From Misgurnus anguillicaudatus (taxonomy: Eukaryota; Chordata; Actinopteri; Cypriniformes; Cobitidae), in assembly GCF_027580225.2 (NCBI RefSeq), contig NC_073359.2, positions 16,624,001 to 16,688,000 of the forward strand: a stretch of 64,000 nucleotides of DNA. Reading direction: 5' to 3'. Every line of letters begins with the position of its first letter. The first letter of the stretch is position 1. The notes beneath the pieces were generated by a model. The model saw only the letters and a list, made by a program, of their open reading frames with translations. It ran no database searches and had not been told where the DNA came from. The translations under genes and the position numbers were made by a program. Of this stretch, positions 23,401-32,629 are shown one piece after another.

Positions 23401-26230
23401 TGCAGAAGAGCATGTCAGTTTGGATACTTTCAAACTTAAGGTGGAAAATTCCTCTGGTCTTTCTACATGTTCGAAACGATATTTCCTGCTGTCTTAAAAT
23501 CAGAGCCGGACCATAACGGAGTACATTTACTTGAGAACAGTACTTAAGTACAATTTTGAGGGACCTGTACTTTACTCGAGTATCATAGTACATTTGAGAG
23601 GCAAATATTGTACTCTTTACTCCACTACATTTCTATCCATAACCATAAGTACACTGAAAAAAATGATTCATTGAATTTAATCAATTTTTTAAGGTAAGTG
23701 GTTGCAATAAATTTATTTAAGCTACATTTAAACAAAAAAGATTAGTAACGTAATATGAAATATAAAACTTTTGTTTAAATATAGCTTAAAAAAATTGATT
23801 GCAACCACTTACCTTAAAAAAATTGATTAAATTCAATGAATCATTTTTTTTCAGTGACTCTTCTTCTACTTCTTCTAAAAAAAAGGAAAACAGAAAAATC
23901 TCGGAAAACCTCAATTTGTTGTTTCCCTCTCTCAAATGTGATTGGATTGTGCAAGCGCCACTGATTGGGACAGCCTATCAGCAATCACCTTCAGCTTTCC
24001 GCCAAAGTCACCAGTTTTAGATAAGAAACGAAACCATGGACGAAACAATGGATGAAGGTTCATCCCGGGAATGTGCCAGCCAACCCGTAGCCCCACCTCG
24101 CCCGACTATTTCAATTTTCTGAACAGTTAATGATAGTTTTCGCTTCAAGTGTTTGCTGTGTTTACCAAAAAAGAATTTCATCACCGCCTACAAAAATTTG
24201 AGATATGTGTCTCCTCTTCCTGATTTGTGTCAGATTTGACCTCGGAGCTCTATCATTTGCTGTACAGATGTCAATCATCTCACATGGTTCAACATGCCAA
24301 CTGTGGCAGTAGTAATGCAATATGTAGAAAATGTACTCTTGTACTCTTGATACTCAAGTACTTTTAAAAACAAGTACTTTAGAACTTTTACTTAAGTAGA
24401 CATCTGACTGCAGTACTTTTACTTGTACTTGAGTAAAATTTAGCAAGGGGTATCTGTACATTTACTCAAGTAATGACGTTGTGTACTCTGTCCGTCTCTG
24501 CTTAAAATCTGTTATTTGTTGTACTTGACATAGATAGGCGTTAACAAGTTATTGGTGACTCATAGCAATCCTCAGTTTAATGGCTGTTTCTTCAATAGCA
24601 AATATTTGACAGGCAAACAATCACCACATCATATCAGTGTGAAACGGCAAAATTACAGTAAGTAAATAAAATATTACATAACGTTTTACACTACCGTAAA
24701 TTCTTTTGTTTCAAATTAAACAAATAACGGTTATTGGGCAAGTGCATCAAAAATCTGTTCAAAACTGTTTCTTACCTTACCCATGTTTACAATGAACTTA
24801 AAATAATGACATAATATATTTTAAACCGTTGCTACAATTTCACGGCTGACGTTAGTTAGACTTTCTTTAAATCCAACGTGAAGAAGATAACTCAGAGTAA
24901 GTTTCAAACAGAGGTGGCGATAGAGAGAAAAGTTACCGACTGCAAACAGATTAAGTATACTTAAAATATGAATTTTATCACATAACTTGGGAAATGTGTA
25001 AACATAGTCTTCATAAGTAAAAGAATGTTTTTACCTTTGTAAACCTAAGAGCAATATCTACAAAAATTACATCTCCTTGAAGTCCTTGGTGTCCATTATT
25101 GTGTTTATACACATAGAGGCGGTTTCCCAGACTGAGCTTAAGCCTGGTCCCAGACTTAAATGCATGTTTGAGAAGTCTTAACTGAAAACAACCAGCACTG
25201 ACATATCTTATAGCCCCCCAACCTAGAAAATGCACTTTGATATGTGTTTCTAGCAGAAAATTAGTCGCCAGGAACATCCTTTTATTATACAAATCCATCT
25301 ATTCTTCTTTGTGTAATCTCCTTTAAACGGGCAACAGTCACACAAAACATGCTGCTGGGGATCCTAGCAATGTGATGTCACATTGATTATGCCCCAACCA
25401 TAACAGCTTAAAGACTCCGCCTTATGAGTGCATAGTTCAAACTTCTGTCAGAGACACATGTTTTGATGTAGTCCAAAGCACATGTGTAAGCGCTCTACCC
25501 CCTACTTTGCATATGGGGAAGGAAACAGAAGACTTCTTTGCATTTAAAGAAACACAAAAACAGCGCATTTTTCATTGCAGCCACAAATGGTCATGTTCAA
25601 CATCGTATAATGAAAGATCTGTGGTGTATTTTGATCTGAAACTTTACAGACACATTCTGGGGATACCAAAGACTATTTTAATATTGCTTTTTTGTAAGGT
25701 ATGTTCAAGAGTTCGCATTAACATGTAATCGATAGGGAATGAGATAACGCATATTTGCTGTCAGAGGAGAGGTCTCCAAGCTCGGAATTCAAGCCTGAAC
25801 CCATGTACTCCCTTGGGTTTAAATGAAACTATGAAAGTGAGGTGATGGGGTGGAGGAGGGATGCTGCAAAAAACTGTCATGGGACAAAGGTGAGGGAATG
25901 CTATTTATAGGCACCTTTTCGCACTGGATCACATGACCATGACATGACCATGCTCCTCCCGAACTTAAATAAACTTTCATTTTGTAAAACCACTTACAGT
26001 AAACGTCCTAATATAACCAAGGCCTATGCTGGAAAATCTAATCCCTGTCTGGGAAACCGCCCATTTGAAGTTTATAATAGTCTGAATAATCTCACCTAAC
26101 AACAGCACTTTGATCTCGCTGAGTTCTCTTTTCTTCTGCTCCGCCAGCATGCGTTTAATTTCATTTTGAACAGCGATAATTTTTCTCTCCTCTTCAGTCA
26201 AGTAACAGGGGCAACAGCTCCATGCCTCTC
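17493..26230 (-). CDS. gna15: gna15-like copy 3 (G-protein alpha, Gq class); start codon apparently lost
   Basis: Coding exons in transcript order: 26230-26096, 23052-22868, 22607-22453, 21748-21620, 19941-19812, 19665-19512, 17695-17493. Exons 2-7 total 956 nt, identical to copies 2 and 4, with all splice sites and G motifs in place ([30 protein letters not shown]). The C-terminus is KTYAVL. The expected N-terminal sequence ([15 protein letters not shown]) is present, but the codon at the usual ATG is TTA, formed by the TTTTAG acceptor itself. The only ATG just downstream is out of frame. The next in-frame Met (26150-26148) would give 336 aa lacking the palmitoylated N-terminus. The upstream non-coding exon offers no in-frame ATG. 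The rest being intact, this is either a recent lesion or a changed start. Confidence 0.82.
18313..18731. repeat. MITE with 'cactgtaaaaaaattccgtag' ends
   Basis: The left end cactgtaaaaaaattccgta and right end aatttttttacagtgt are inverted, and 'ttgcagctgggttgcc' recurs inverted near 18690. The open frame at 18303-18599 lies inside it and is not a gene. It is in intron 6 of copy 3. Confidence 0.65.
18882..19313. mobile_element. Internally deleted Tc1-type element (MITE) with long inverted ends
   Basis: Ends tacagtgaggaatataagta and acttatcttcctcactgta are inverted and abut TA. Most of it is the reverse complement of 20134-20510, the 5' part of the neighbouring Tc1 element. It is therefore a non-autonomous derivative of that family, without transposase, in intron 6 of copy 3. 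Confidence 0.8.
20134..21380 (+). mobile_element. Tc1/mariner-type transposon, 3'-truncated
   Basis: It begins with the terminal repeat tacagtgaggaaaataagta. A transposase relic follows, and no matching right terminal repeat is found. It sits in intron 4 of copy 3, opposite in direction to the gene. Confidence 0.8.
20504..21375 (+). pseudogene. Degenerate Tc1-type transposase
   Basis: An N-terminal helix-turn-helix portion starts [20 protein letters not shown] at 20504. After an A-rich run near 20604 the frame shifts and continues through [19 protein letters not shown] (second DNA-binding helix set). Catalytic-core blocks [12 protein letters not shown] and [14 protein letters not shown] follow. 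The final SPDLNP block is present near 21310, but the Glu of the usual NPIENLW is lost. Several frame changes make it inactive. It is a DDE-family enzyme by these motifs. Confidence 0.85.
21830..21965 (+). repeat. LINE 3'-end fragment (low confidence)
   Basis: Conceptual translation gives degenerate sequence like [13 protein letters not shown]...GSAHSYLNM, reminiscent of the end of a fish LINE reverse transcriptase (L2/Rex type). Too short and damaged to assign firmly. Confidence 0.3.
22005..22260 (+). repeat. tRNA-derived SINE
   Basis: The 5' part has tRNA-like promoter boxes: 'ggcagcctagaggttagaga' (A-box-like) and 'gccagtttgagtctcac' (B-box-like), about 35-40 bases apart. The fish SINE body 'gtccttgagcaagacacc' follows. 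It lies in intron 3 of copy 3. Confidence 0.6.
23080..23240. repeat. 'ggtaca' interspersed repeat
   Basis: Starts ggtactttttcaaaaagtac and is built of repeated aaaggtacat/ctgtaccta words, ending with the inverse (gtacaacttttgtaccttt). Common fish-type MITE architecture; located at the start of intron 1 of copy 3. Confidence 0.55.
23501..24500. mobile_element. Non-autonomous hAT element with 8-bp target duplication
   Basis: Ends cagagccggaccataacgga and the inverse of tactctgtccgtctctg are inverted repeats starting CAGAG, typical of hAT. The 8-bp CTTAAAAT occurs directly on both sides (23493-23500 and 24501-24508). Copy 4 shows the empty site near 12630. A palindromic MITE is nested at 23652-23856. 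Confidence 0.85.
23652..23856. repeat. Nested palindromic MITE
   Basis: Left arm cactgaaaaaaatgattcat through 'taaggtaagtggttgcaat' is mirrored by the right arm ending gaatcattttttttcagtg. It interrupts the hAT element at 23501-24500. Confidence 0.7.
25116..26062. mobile_element. MITE of the 'ccgtctgggaaac' family with internal insertion
   Basis: Ends aggcggtttcccagactgag and tctgggaaaccgccc are inverted, matching the 2605 and 13205 elements. Flanking DNA aligns with uninterrupted intron 1 of copy 4 near 13610-13680. It is therefore an insertion specific to copy 3. The middle, about 25270-26020, is foreign to the family and likely a second insertion. Confidence 0.65.
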
Positions 26231-27141
26231 CTAAAATGAAATAAGTTGAGTTCGAAATGAGTATGAGTATTGAGGATGAGTAAACTGACAGCAAATTATT
26301 ATGCAATCAAGTACAATAAATGACTTATTTAAAAAAGTTGCCTGTACTCATTTGAGTAATTTAATGGAGAACTGCATTCAAAACTTGCACATTCAAGTTC
26401 ACTTAAATTGGTGTTCTTTAAAGATATTATATAACACAAAGTAATAAAAACATGAATGGCTCTTTATCAATCACTGAACTTGATGATCCACTGAAATAAA
26501 CACCAAACTGCATCTTTGAAATGCATCTTCAGTATTGTAAATACATAAGCAGAATGTATTGAACAGAGTCCGCGTTAAAATACTAATCCCCGACTGTGAC
26601 AGTTTATTTACAGCAAACACCAGTAATACTAAAAAATCTTAAACCGCAATGACTTCTTATCAACAAGCATACATTAAAATATTCAGAGGCAAGGGCTTAG
26701 GTAGTATATCCTGATAATTGTAAGATCCTTACATTTCGTGTTAAAATAACTAAAATGTATGTTTTGTTACGATTCCTTGATTATAGGCTACTTAAAGACA
26801 GCATTACTTGGATACCCTTACATACAAATACATAAACTTGGATGTACAAATTCCACTAAGTACAAACAACTGCACTTTAAAGACATATCCTACAGTATTA
26901 ATACGGTATAGTAAACATTATTTTACTGTTTTTGCTCTTTATTTTATTTACTTTATTTCATACTGCTGAAGAATGGCTGAGCTTCACATCAAGCATTTCA
27001 ATATACAAATGAACTTAAACCATTAGGTTTATTGTGTATTTTGATATGACTTCCCCTAACAATTAAGCTTTTTATTGGCGTTTATGGGGAAGAGGTTTAA
27101 CAAAATTGCAGTCTAAAACATGAACGAGTTGAATCACTCAC

Positions 27142-27250
27142 TCTCCTACATACATCTTTACACCTGTACGGAGAGTACGCTAATGCGAATTTACGAAACG
27201 CGAAACATATTTTTAGACGAACTGCGGCAGCTTCTTTCTGAGTTCCCAAA
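27142..27250 (-). promoter_or_regulatory. Copy 3 non-coding exon and proximal promoter block
   Basis: It aligns with the copy 4 non-coding exon: same 'ctctccgtacaggtgt' and 'TTTCGCGTTTCGTAAATTCG' (27203-27184). Near the donor, copy 3 has AGGAGA|GTGAGTG where copy 4 has GCAG|GTGAGTG. No ATG in this exon reads into the G-alpha frame of exon 1. Confidence 0.55.
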
Positions 27251-27694
27251 AAATATCCAGATGATTTTGTAGATGTGAAGTCGTTTTCCTGGCATCAGAC
27301 AGCTCTGCAAATCAGGAAAGTCCTTTTTTACCTCGGGTTTATTTCTCCTAAATGTGAAAGCGCGCACATAGGTTGTGTCTCAAAAAGTAGTAGGCTAAAC
27401 TTCCTACCTAGTCAACAGTTTGTGGTAAGCACGCACGTAACGAGATGAACATAACTCGGATGTTTAAAAAAAGCGTAAAAATTTGGTTTTAATTTGACGA
27501 GAGACGCGTCCTCGTTTATGCATAGCAAAAAACTTCCTTTGGCTGCGCGTAGTGATTTCAAAGAGAGCATTATTGAACAGTGAATCTCACAAAAATGCTG
27601 TCTAGGTGTTAGGTAGGCAGCAAACTAGGTTTTGACATGCGCCCTAAATAACTTAATGCTGTTAAGATCATGGATGCCAATCTATTGTTTTTGC

Positions 27695-27800
27695 ATGCTT
27701 AACAGGTTTAGCAAGACTGACATGAGCAAGTCACATATATTGAGATACTCATACTGCCATGGGAACCTGGTAAGTAGCCTATGCCAAAACCCTAAAGAGA
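27695..27800 (-). promoter_or_regulatory. Upstream block of copy 3 shared with copy 4
   Basis: Carries 'caggtttagcaagactgacatga' and 'gccatgggaacctggtaagta', matching 15170-15245. It is about 500 bp upstream of the non-coding exon here versus about 1 kb in copy 4. Confidence 0.5.
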
Positions 27801-28694
27801 TATCATTATAACATTTTTATTATTATTATCATTATTTTTGCATATTTTTTACAGAAACTGCACATAAGCTGAATTCCCAATGGAAAATGTCCCACAGTCA
27901 CCTGTTGCATGTGCATTTTCACCTATAGCTTTCTAGCTTACCACGTGGTGCCATTAAAAAGTTAATGATATATAATATATAATGCAAAAACAATAATGAA
28001 AAAAATCTTTCTGAATTATTTCTGACTTATTCTGAGCTAACTGAAGTGATTTTTACTGGATGTATAAAGTTTTCCTCAGGTTTATACAGGTGTCATATAA
28101 CAAAAACAAAAACAAGCTCTACCAGTATAAATTCTGTATGAAGATCTTGTCTGGACTCTTATCATAATCTTGTGCAGTTCATTTCTGCAGGTGATCTGAA
28201 ATGTGTTGATGCACCTGGTTTTCCACCAACCAAAGCCAAATCTTGTGCATGCTTATAATATGACACAGATCATTTTTTTGATTTGTGTTTATAATAAATA
28301 ATAACACTGCACAATCACTTGTTTATACAGTATATGGTTTATAAATATATAGTGATATAGTACAATTACTGAAATTTAAATGAGTTTGTTACTCGCGTTA
28401 CTCTATTTTGTAAAAATTAACACTTGCAGACAAGACATTTCTGATCTAACATCGCAGGACCGTGGTGGGCATGGCAATGAATCATTAAACTTCATCATGG
28501 TCGACAGTGCGTATAGAATGAACATGAAACATCAAAACATACCTTTGTTTAAAAATTGTGTGAAAGTCATAAGTCCATCCGGTCTCATGTTTGTAAATTA
28601 TCTTTACCAAGCGTTCCCAGTATGACATCAACTTGCATTTGTAGTCAACAAAAGTAATAAATCTGAGAAATGTTTATGTTTACATCAGCTTTCA

Positions 28695-28850
28695 TGGCAG
28701 AGACAGCCATCTTGGACCAGGCAGAGAGTTCAATGTCCGCCATTTTAGACAGGGCAGAGAGTTCGATGTCAGCCATCTTGGACAGGGCAAAGAGTTCAGA
28801 ATCGACAATTTTTGGCCAGGCAGAAAGTTTATCAGAGTCATTTATAGCCA
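28695..28850. repeat. 36-bp tandem repeat, about 3-4 units
   Basis: Unit 'gccatcttggacagggcaga' plus 'gagttcgatgtca' repeats with mutations. The open frame across it (28670-28918) reads SMSAILDRAES repeats. No start context or family supports a protein. Confidence 0.6.
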
Positions 28851-29465
28851 TTTTAGCAAGGGATAACCAACACTTGATATTTGTCATCCCCCCCTACTGT
28901 GATTGGACGGCCATCTGAGAATTGACATTGACAAGCTTTTCAACCAAAGTTGAATATTTTTCAACTCTCAGCTCTCAGCGCTGAGCTCGGAAAAACCACA
29001 GAGTGCCGACTTTCACCGCAAAAAAACAACAACAGCTGCTGGCTTTTAGAAAAATGCTGCGCTTTCATTGGAAACAATTGAAAACATCCGCTGGTGTAAA
29101 AGCTTTGGTGTGCACAGCCCCTAAATATAAATTGCGCAGTCATGTACTTAACATATCCGTAGTCATTTCTGCATTCTTACAATACAGGTTTCTTTCCTAT
29201 ATTAATAAAGCCTGATTTCACAAGAATTGGTACATATTTTACGAGTTGGCTAATTCGTATGAATTCGCACAAAGTGAGTCATACAAAAACATACGGTAGA
29301 ATTATCATAAAAAATAACGAAACCCCACCCCTAACCCGAACATCACAGGGGCAAAAGCAAATCGTACAAAAATGTATGAGCGTGGGAATTAGCCATCTCA
29401 TAAAATATGTACAATTTTGCCATGAAAAAAGCATTGTCAATTTCTAACTTTTCTTTGTACACTAA

Positions 29466-29873
29466 GGGCCAGATTTACTAAACAGGGCAAAATTAGCGTG
29501 AGAGCGCAATTTCAAAAAGTGCAGACGGGAGTGGAAATTTCTGGGAAATCTCATTTCCATAACGACCGACGCAATCTACCAAGAGCAGTGCAAATTAGTG
29601 TGGGGTTTAAGGCATGCTTTTCAAGGTGTAAAACATGCAAACAAATACCAGTGGACTGACGAGCGCAAACCTTTGTAAATTGCGTTGCATAATATATTTG
29701 AAATTTCCTTCTATAAATTTTGCGCCTGAATGAGTGCATATAAAATAAGGTCAAATGCAAAAACAACTGTCCATGTCTTCTCACTGCTAATTTTTTACTG
29801 TGTGTCTTTAACTTTTTAGTTTTTGACGACAAGAGACGTTTGCGCTGGCACATGTTGTTAGTAAATCTGTTCC
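29466..29873. repeat. MITE 'gggccagatttacta'
   Basis: Left end gggccagatttactaaacag and right end gttagtaaatctgttcc are imperfect inverted repeats. The open frame at 29551-29853 is internal to it. Confidence 0.55.
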
Positions 29874-30164
29874 TGTCTGTGATTTGATGCCAGTTCTTTC
29901 ATGTTTAATATGCTAATACCCCTGTACCATATGTGGCCAGCCACAGTTTAAATGTTTTATACTATATTCTGGCCATCTAAACAGTTTTAAGCCATTGAAC
30001 CACTTACAACATTAAATCAATTTAAACAGTTAACATAAACAAATCATTGTTATTTTTTTCAGCAAGACAAAAGTGTACATTTTTATGCTTTAATAGACAC
30101 GACTCTCAAAGATTCATAGATATTTTAGCAATGCAGGCTGAAAGTGTCATGATCCACTGTCTTA

Positions 30165-32303
30165 GGGCTCAGTCACACCAAAAGCGCTTTAAACGCTTGC
30201 AAACGCAAGGCGCGACGCACTGCCTTTTTTAAAAAAGAGCAGTGCAGCGCGGCTTTTCATATTGCTAAGCAACCACCGAGTCAGCTGTCTTGTCAATCAA
30301 ATATTGAAGCGTGAGCGCTCTTTTGCTGTTAACTGTCATATTAGCAGAAACTTTAAAAAGAGCCCAGCTAACAGAAAAAAGTTCCAAGAACGTTCCCCGA
30401 AAGTTCTCCACGTTCCCAAAAACGCTCCGCCAACGCCAAAAGTGTCCAGTTTTCTTGACGTTCTAAGAACGTTTTTGTGTTGTCTCAACGTTAGAGTAAT
30501 GTTACATTTTACCATTTTTAAACGTTATGACAATGTCATGTTCCAATGCCCACACAATGTTCAAAACAACAACTGTTTATTATATTGACTTGTTTAATTG
30601 TTATGTAAATGATAGAGAAACATTGCATTTTATTATATTTATTTTTATATTTATATTATTTTATTATATTTATTATATATTATATATTCATTATATACTA
30701 TATATCTATTACACATAAGTTTAGATGTTGATGTTTTGTTTCATTTTAAGTCACCATTATTGTGATTAGTGTTCGTTTTAGTTGGGCTCTTGAGCCTTGT
30801 CTTTTGCTTGCTAGTTTTTTCCCTGGTTGTGTTAACTCCCCGTCAATACACCACATTTGTTATGAACATGCCAAGTTAGTAGTGCAATTCTGTGGTGTGG
30901 TGGCCGGCACACAATGTTAAAAATCATTCCCAATCAATCCACCAATCAAAAGTGTATTCTCTGCCAACAATGCAAATGAGATCCAGCTCCCCCACAGCAG
31001 CCCGTCACCAAGGAGCCCCAGAAACCCTGGACAAAAAACATCCGCTATCCAATTGGGATGCACAAACACCAAGAACCAGACCACGAATCTCAACCATGGT
31101 GACAATTAAATGAAAAACTTCATGCTGCAATGCATGCTGGGTATTAACAAATTACAAATCTCATTCAGGACTCCCAGCATGCACTGCAGCATGGATAAAT
31201 AAGGATTTTTTTCCAATTTTCTTTGTCACCATGGTTGAGATTCATAGTCTGATCCCTGATGCCCGTGCATCCCAACCATACAGCGGACACTCCCTGTCCA
31301 AAGCCCCCCAAACTCCTCAATGACAAACTGCTGTGAAAGTGCTGGATCTCATTTACATTATTGACAGAAAATAAACTTTTGATTAGTAAATTAATTAGGG
31401 ATGATTTTTTCCATTATGTTCCAACCACCATACCACAGAATTACACTACTAACTTAACATGTTCATAACAAATGTGGTGTATTAACAAAAAGTCAACACA
31501 ACCAAGGAAAAAACCAGCAAGCAAAAGACAAGGCCCAAGAGCCCAACCAAAACGAACACCAATCACAACAATGGCGACCCAAAATGAAACAAAACATCAA
31601 CATCCAAACCCATACATAATAGATATATAATATATAATAAATATATACTATATAATATATATAATAAAATAATATAAATATAAAAAATAAATATAATAAA
31701 ATGCAATGTTTCTCTATCATTTACATAACAATTAAACAAGTCAATATAATAAACAGTTGTTGTTCCAAACACCGTGCGAACACCAAAACATGACACCGTC
31801 ACAACGCCCAAAAATGGCAAAATGCAACATCACTCCAACGTTGAGACAACACAAAAACGCTCCCAGAACGTCAAGAAAACCGGACACTTTTAACGTTGGC
31901 AGAACGTTTTTGGGAACGTAAAGAACTTTCAGGGAACGTTCTTAGAACTTTTCTCTGTTAGCTGGGAGGGCGCTTGCTCTGACCTTGTTTGAGGATAAGA
32001 GGAGCACAAACACGCAGGAGAGAGTGAGCGAGTGGAGTCCGGTTCTTCAAAGCAACTGTAAACTTCCCTCGCCACAACGTAAGGCCCGCCTCTCCCCTCA
32101 TTCGATTGGACAATGGAAGACGCGAATGACGTCAGGCGCTCCTCCGCTCTCAGCGCTCCTTCAAAAACGCGTGCGCGGCAGGCAGCAGAAAACCGCAAGG
32201 CGCTCGGCGCGCATAAACAGCGCGCAAACGCGCCCTGCCCATAGAATATCATTCAAAAAAGGCGCCTGCAACTGCCATAAATGCTTTTGGTGTGACTGAG
32301 CCC
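30165..32303. mobile_element. PIF/Harbinger-like MITE with nested 1.6-kb fold-back
   Basis: Ends gggctcagtcacaccaaaag and the inverse (cttttggtgtgactgagccc) are flanked on both sides by TTA (30162-30164 and 32304-32306), the 3-bp target type of PIF/Harbinger. Between about 30365 and 31970 lies a second element whose two halves are long inverted copies. Examples are 'agttccaagaacgttcc' with its inverse, and 'ctgtttattatattgacttg' with its inverse near 31735. It is in the spacer just downstream of copy 2. Confidence 0.7.
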
Positions 32304-32310
32304 TTATGCT

Positions 32311-32316
32311 TTTATT
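32311..32316 (-). terminator. Candidate poly(A) signal of gna15 copy 2
   Basis: tttatt on the plus strand reads AATAAA on the minus strand, about 315 bp past the copy 2 stop and immediately next to the PIF-like element border. Confidence 0.45.
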
Positions 32317-32629
32317 TTCAAAGTATAGTTCAGTATTGTCATGTTTTCCTCATATTTCCCTGCTGTTCGGTTTCCTGTTTTTTACCATGGATATCAACAA
32401 CATTGTTGTTTTATCACATCAATCAATTTTTTGTTGAAAATGCTTCAACAACAGATCCAACGGCGAAACAAACTTGGAACTGCTGCTTCAGTGCTGCTCC
32501 TGCCACCCGTGCATTTGCAGTGTGAATGCACCAACTTGTTTACTATCACGCTCGGGCCAAAGCAAGACCTGCACTTGGTGGCCTTCATCCTAAAATGATC
32601 AGTGCTTCATTGGTGCTTTTTTAACCATT

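Noticed and set aside
28670..28918. Frame with SMSAILDRAES repeats
   Set aside because: Product of a 36-bp tandem repeat that is open on both strands; no promoter, splice or family evidence.
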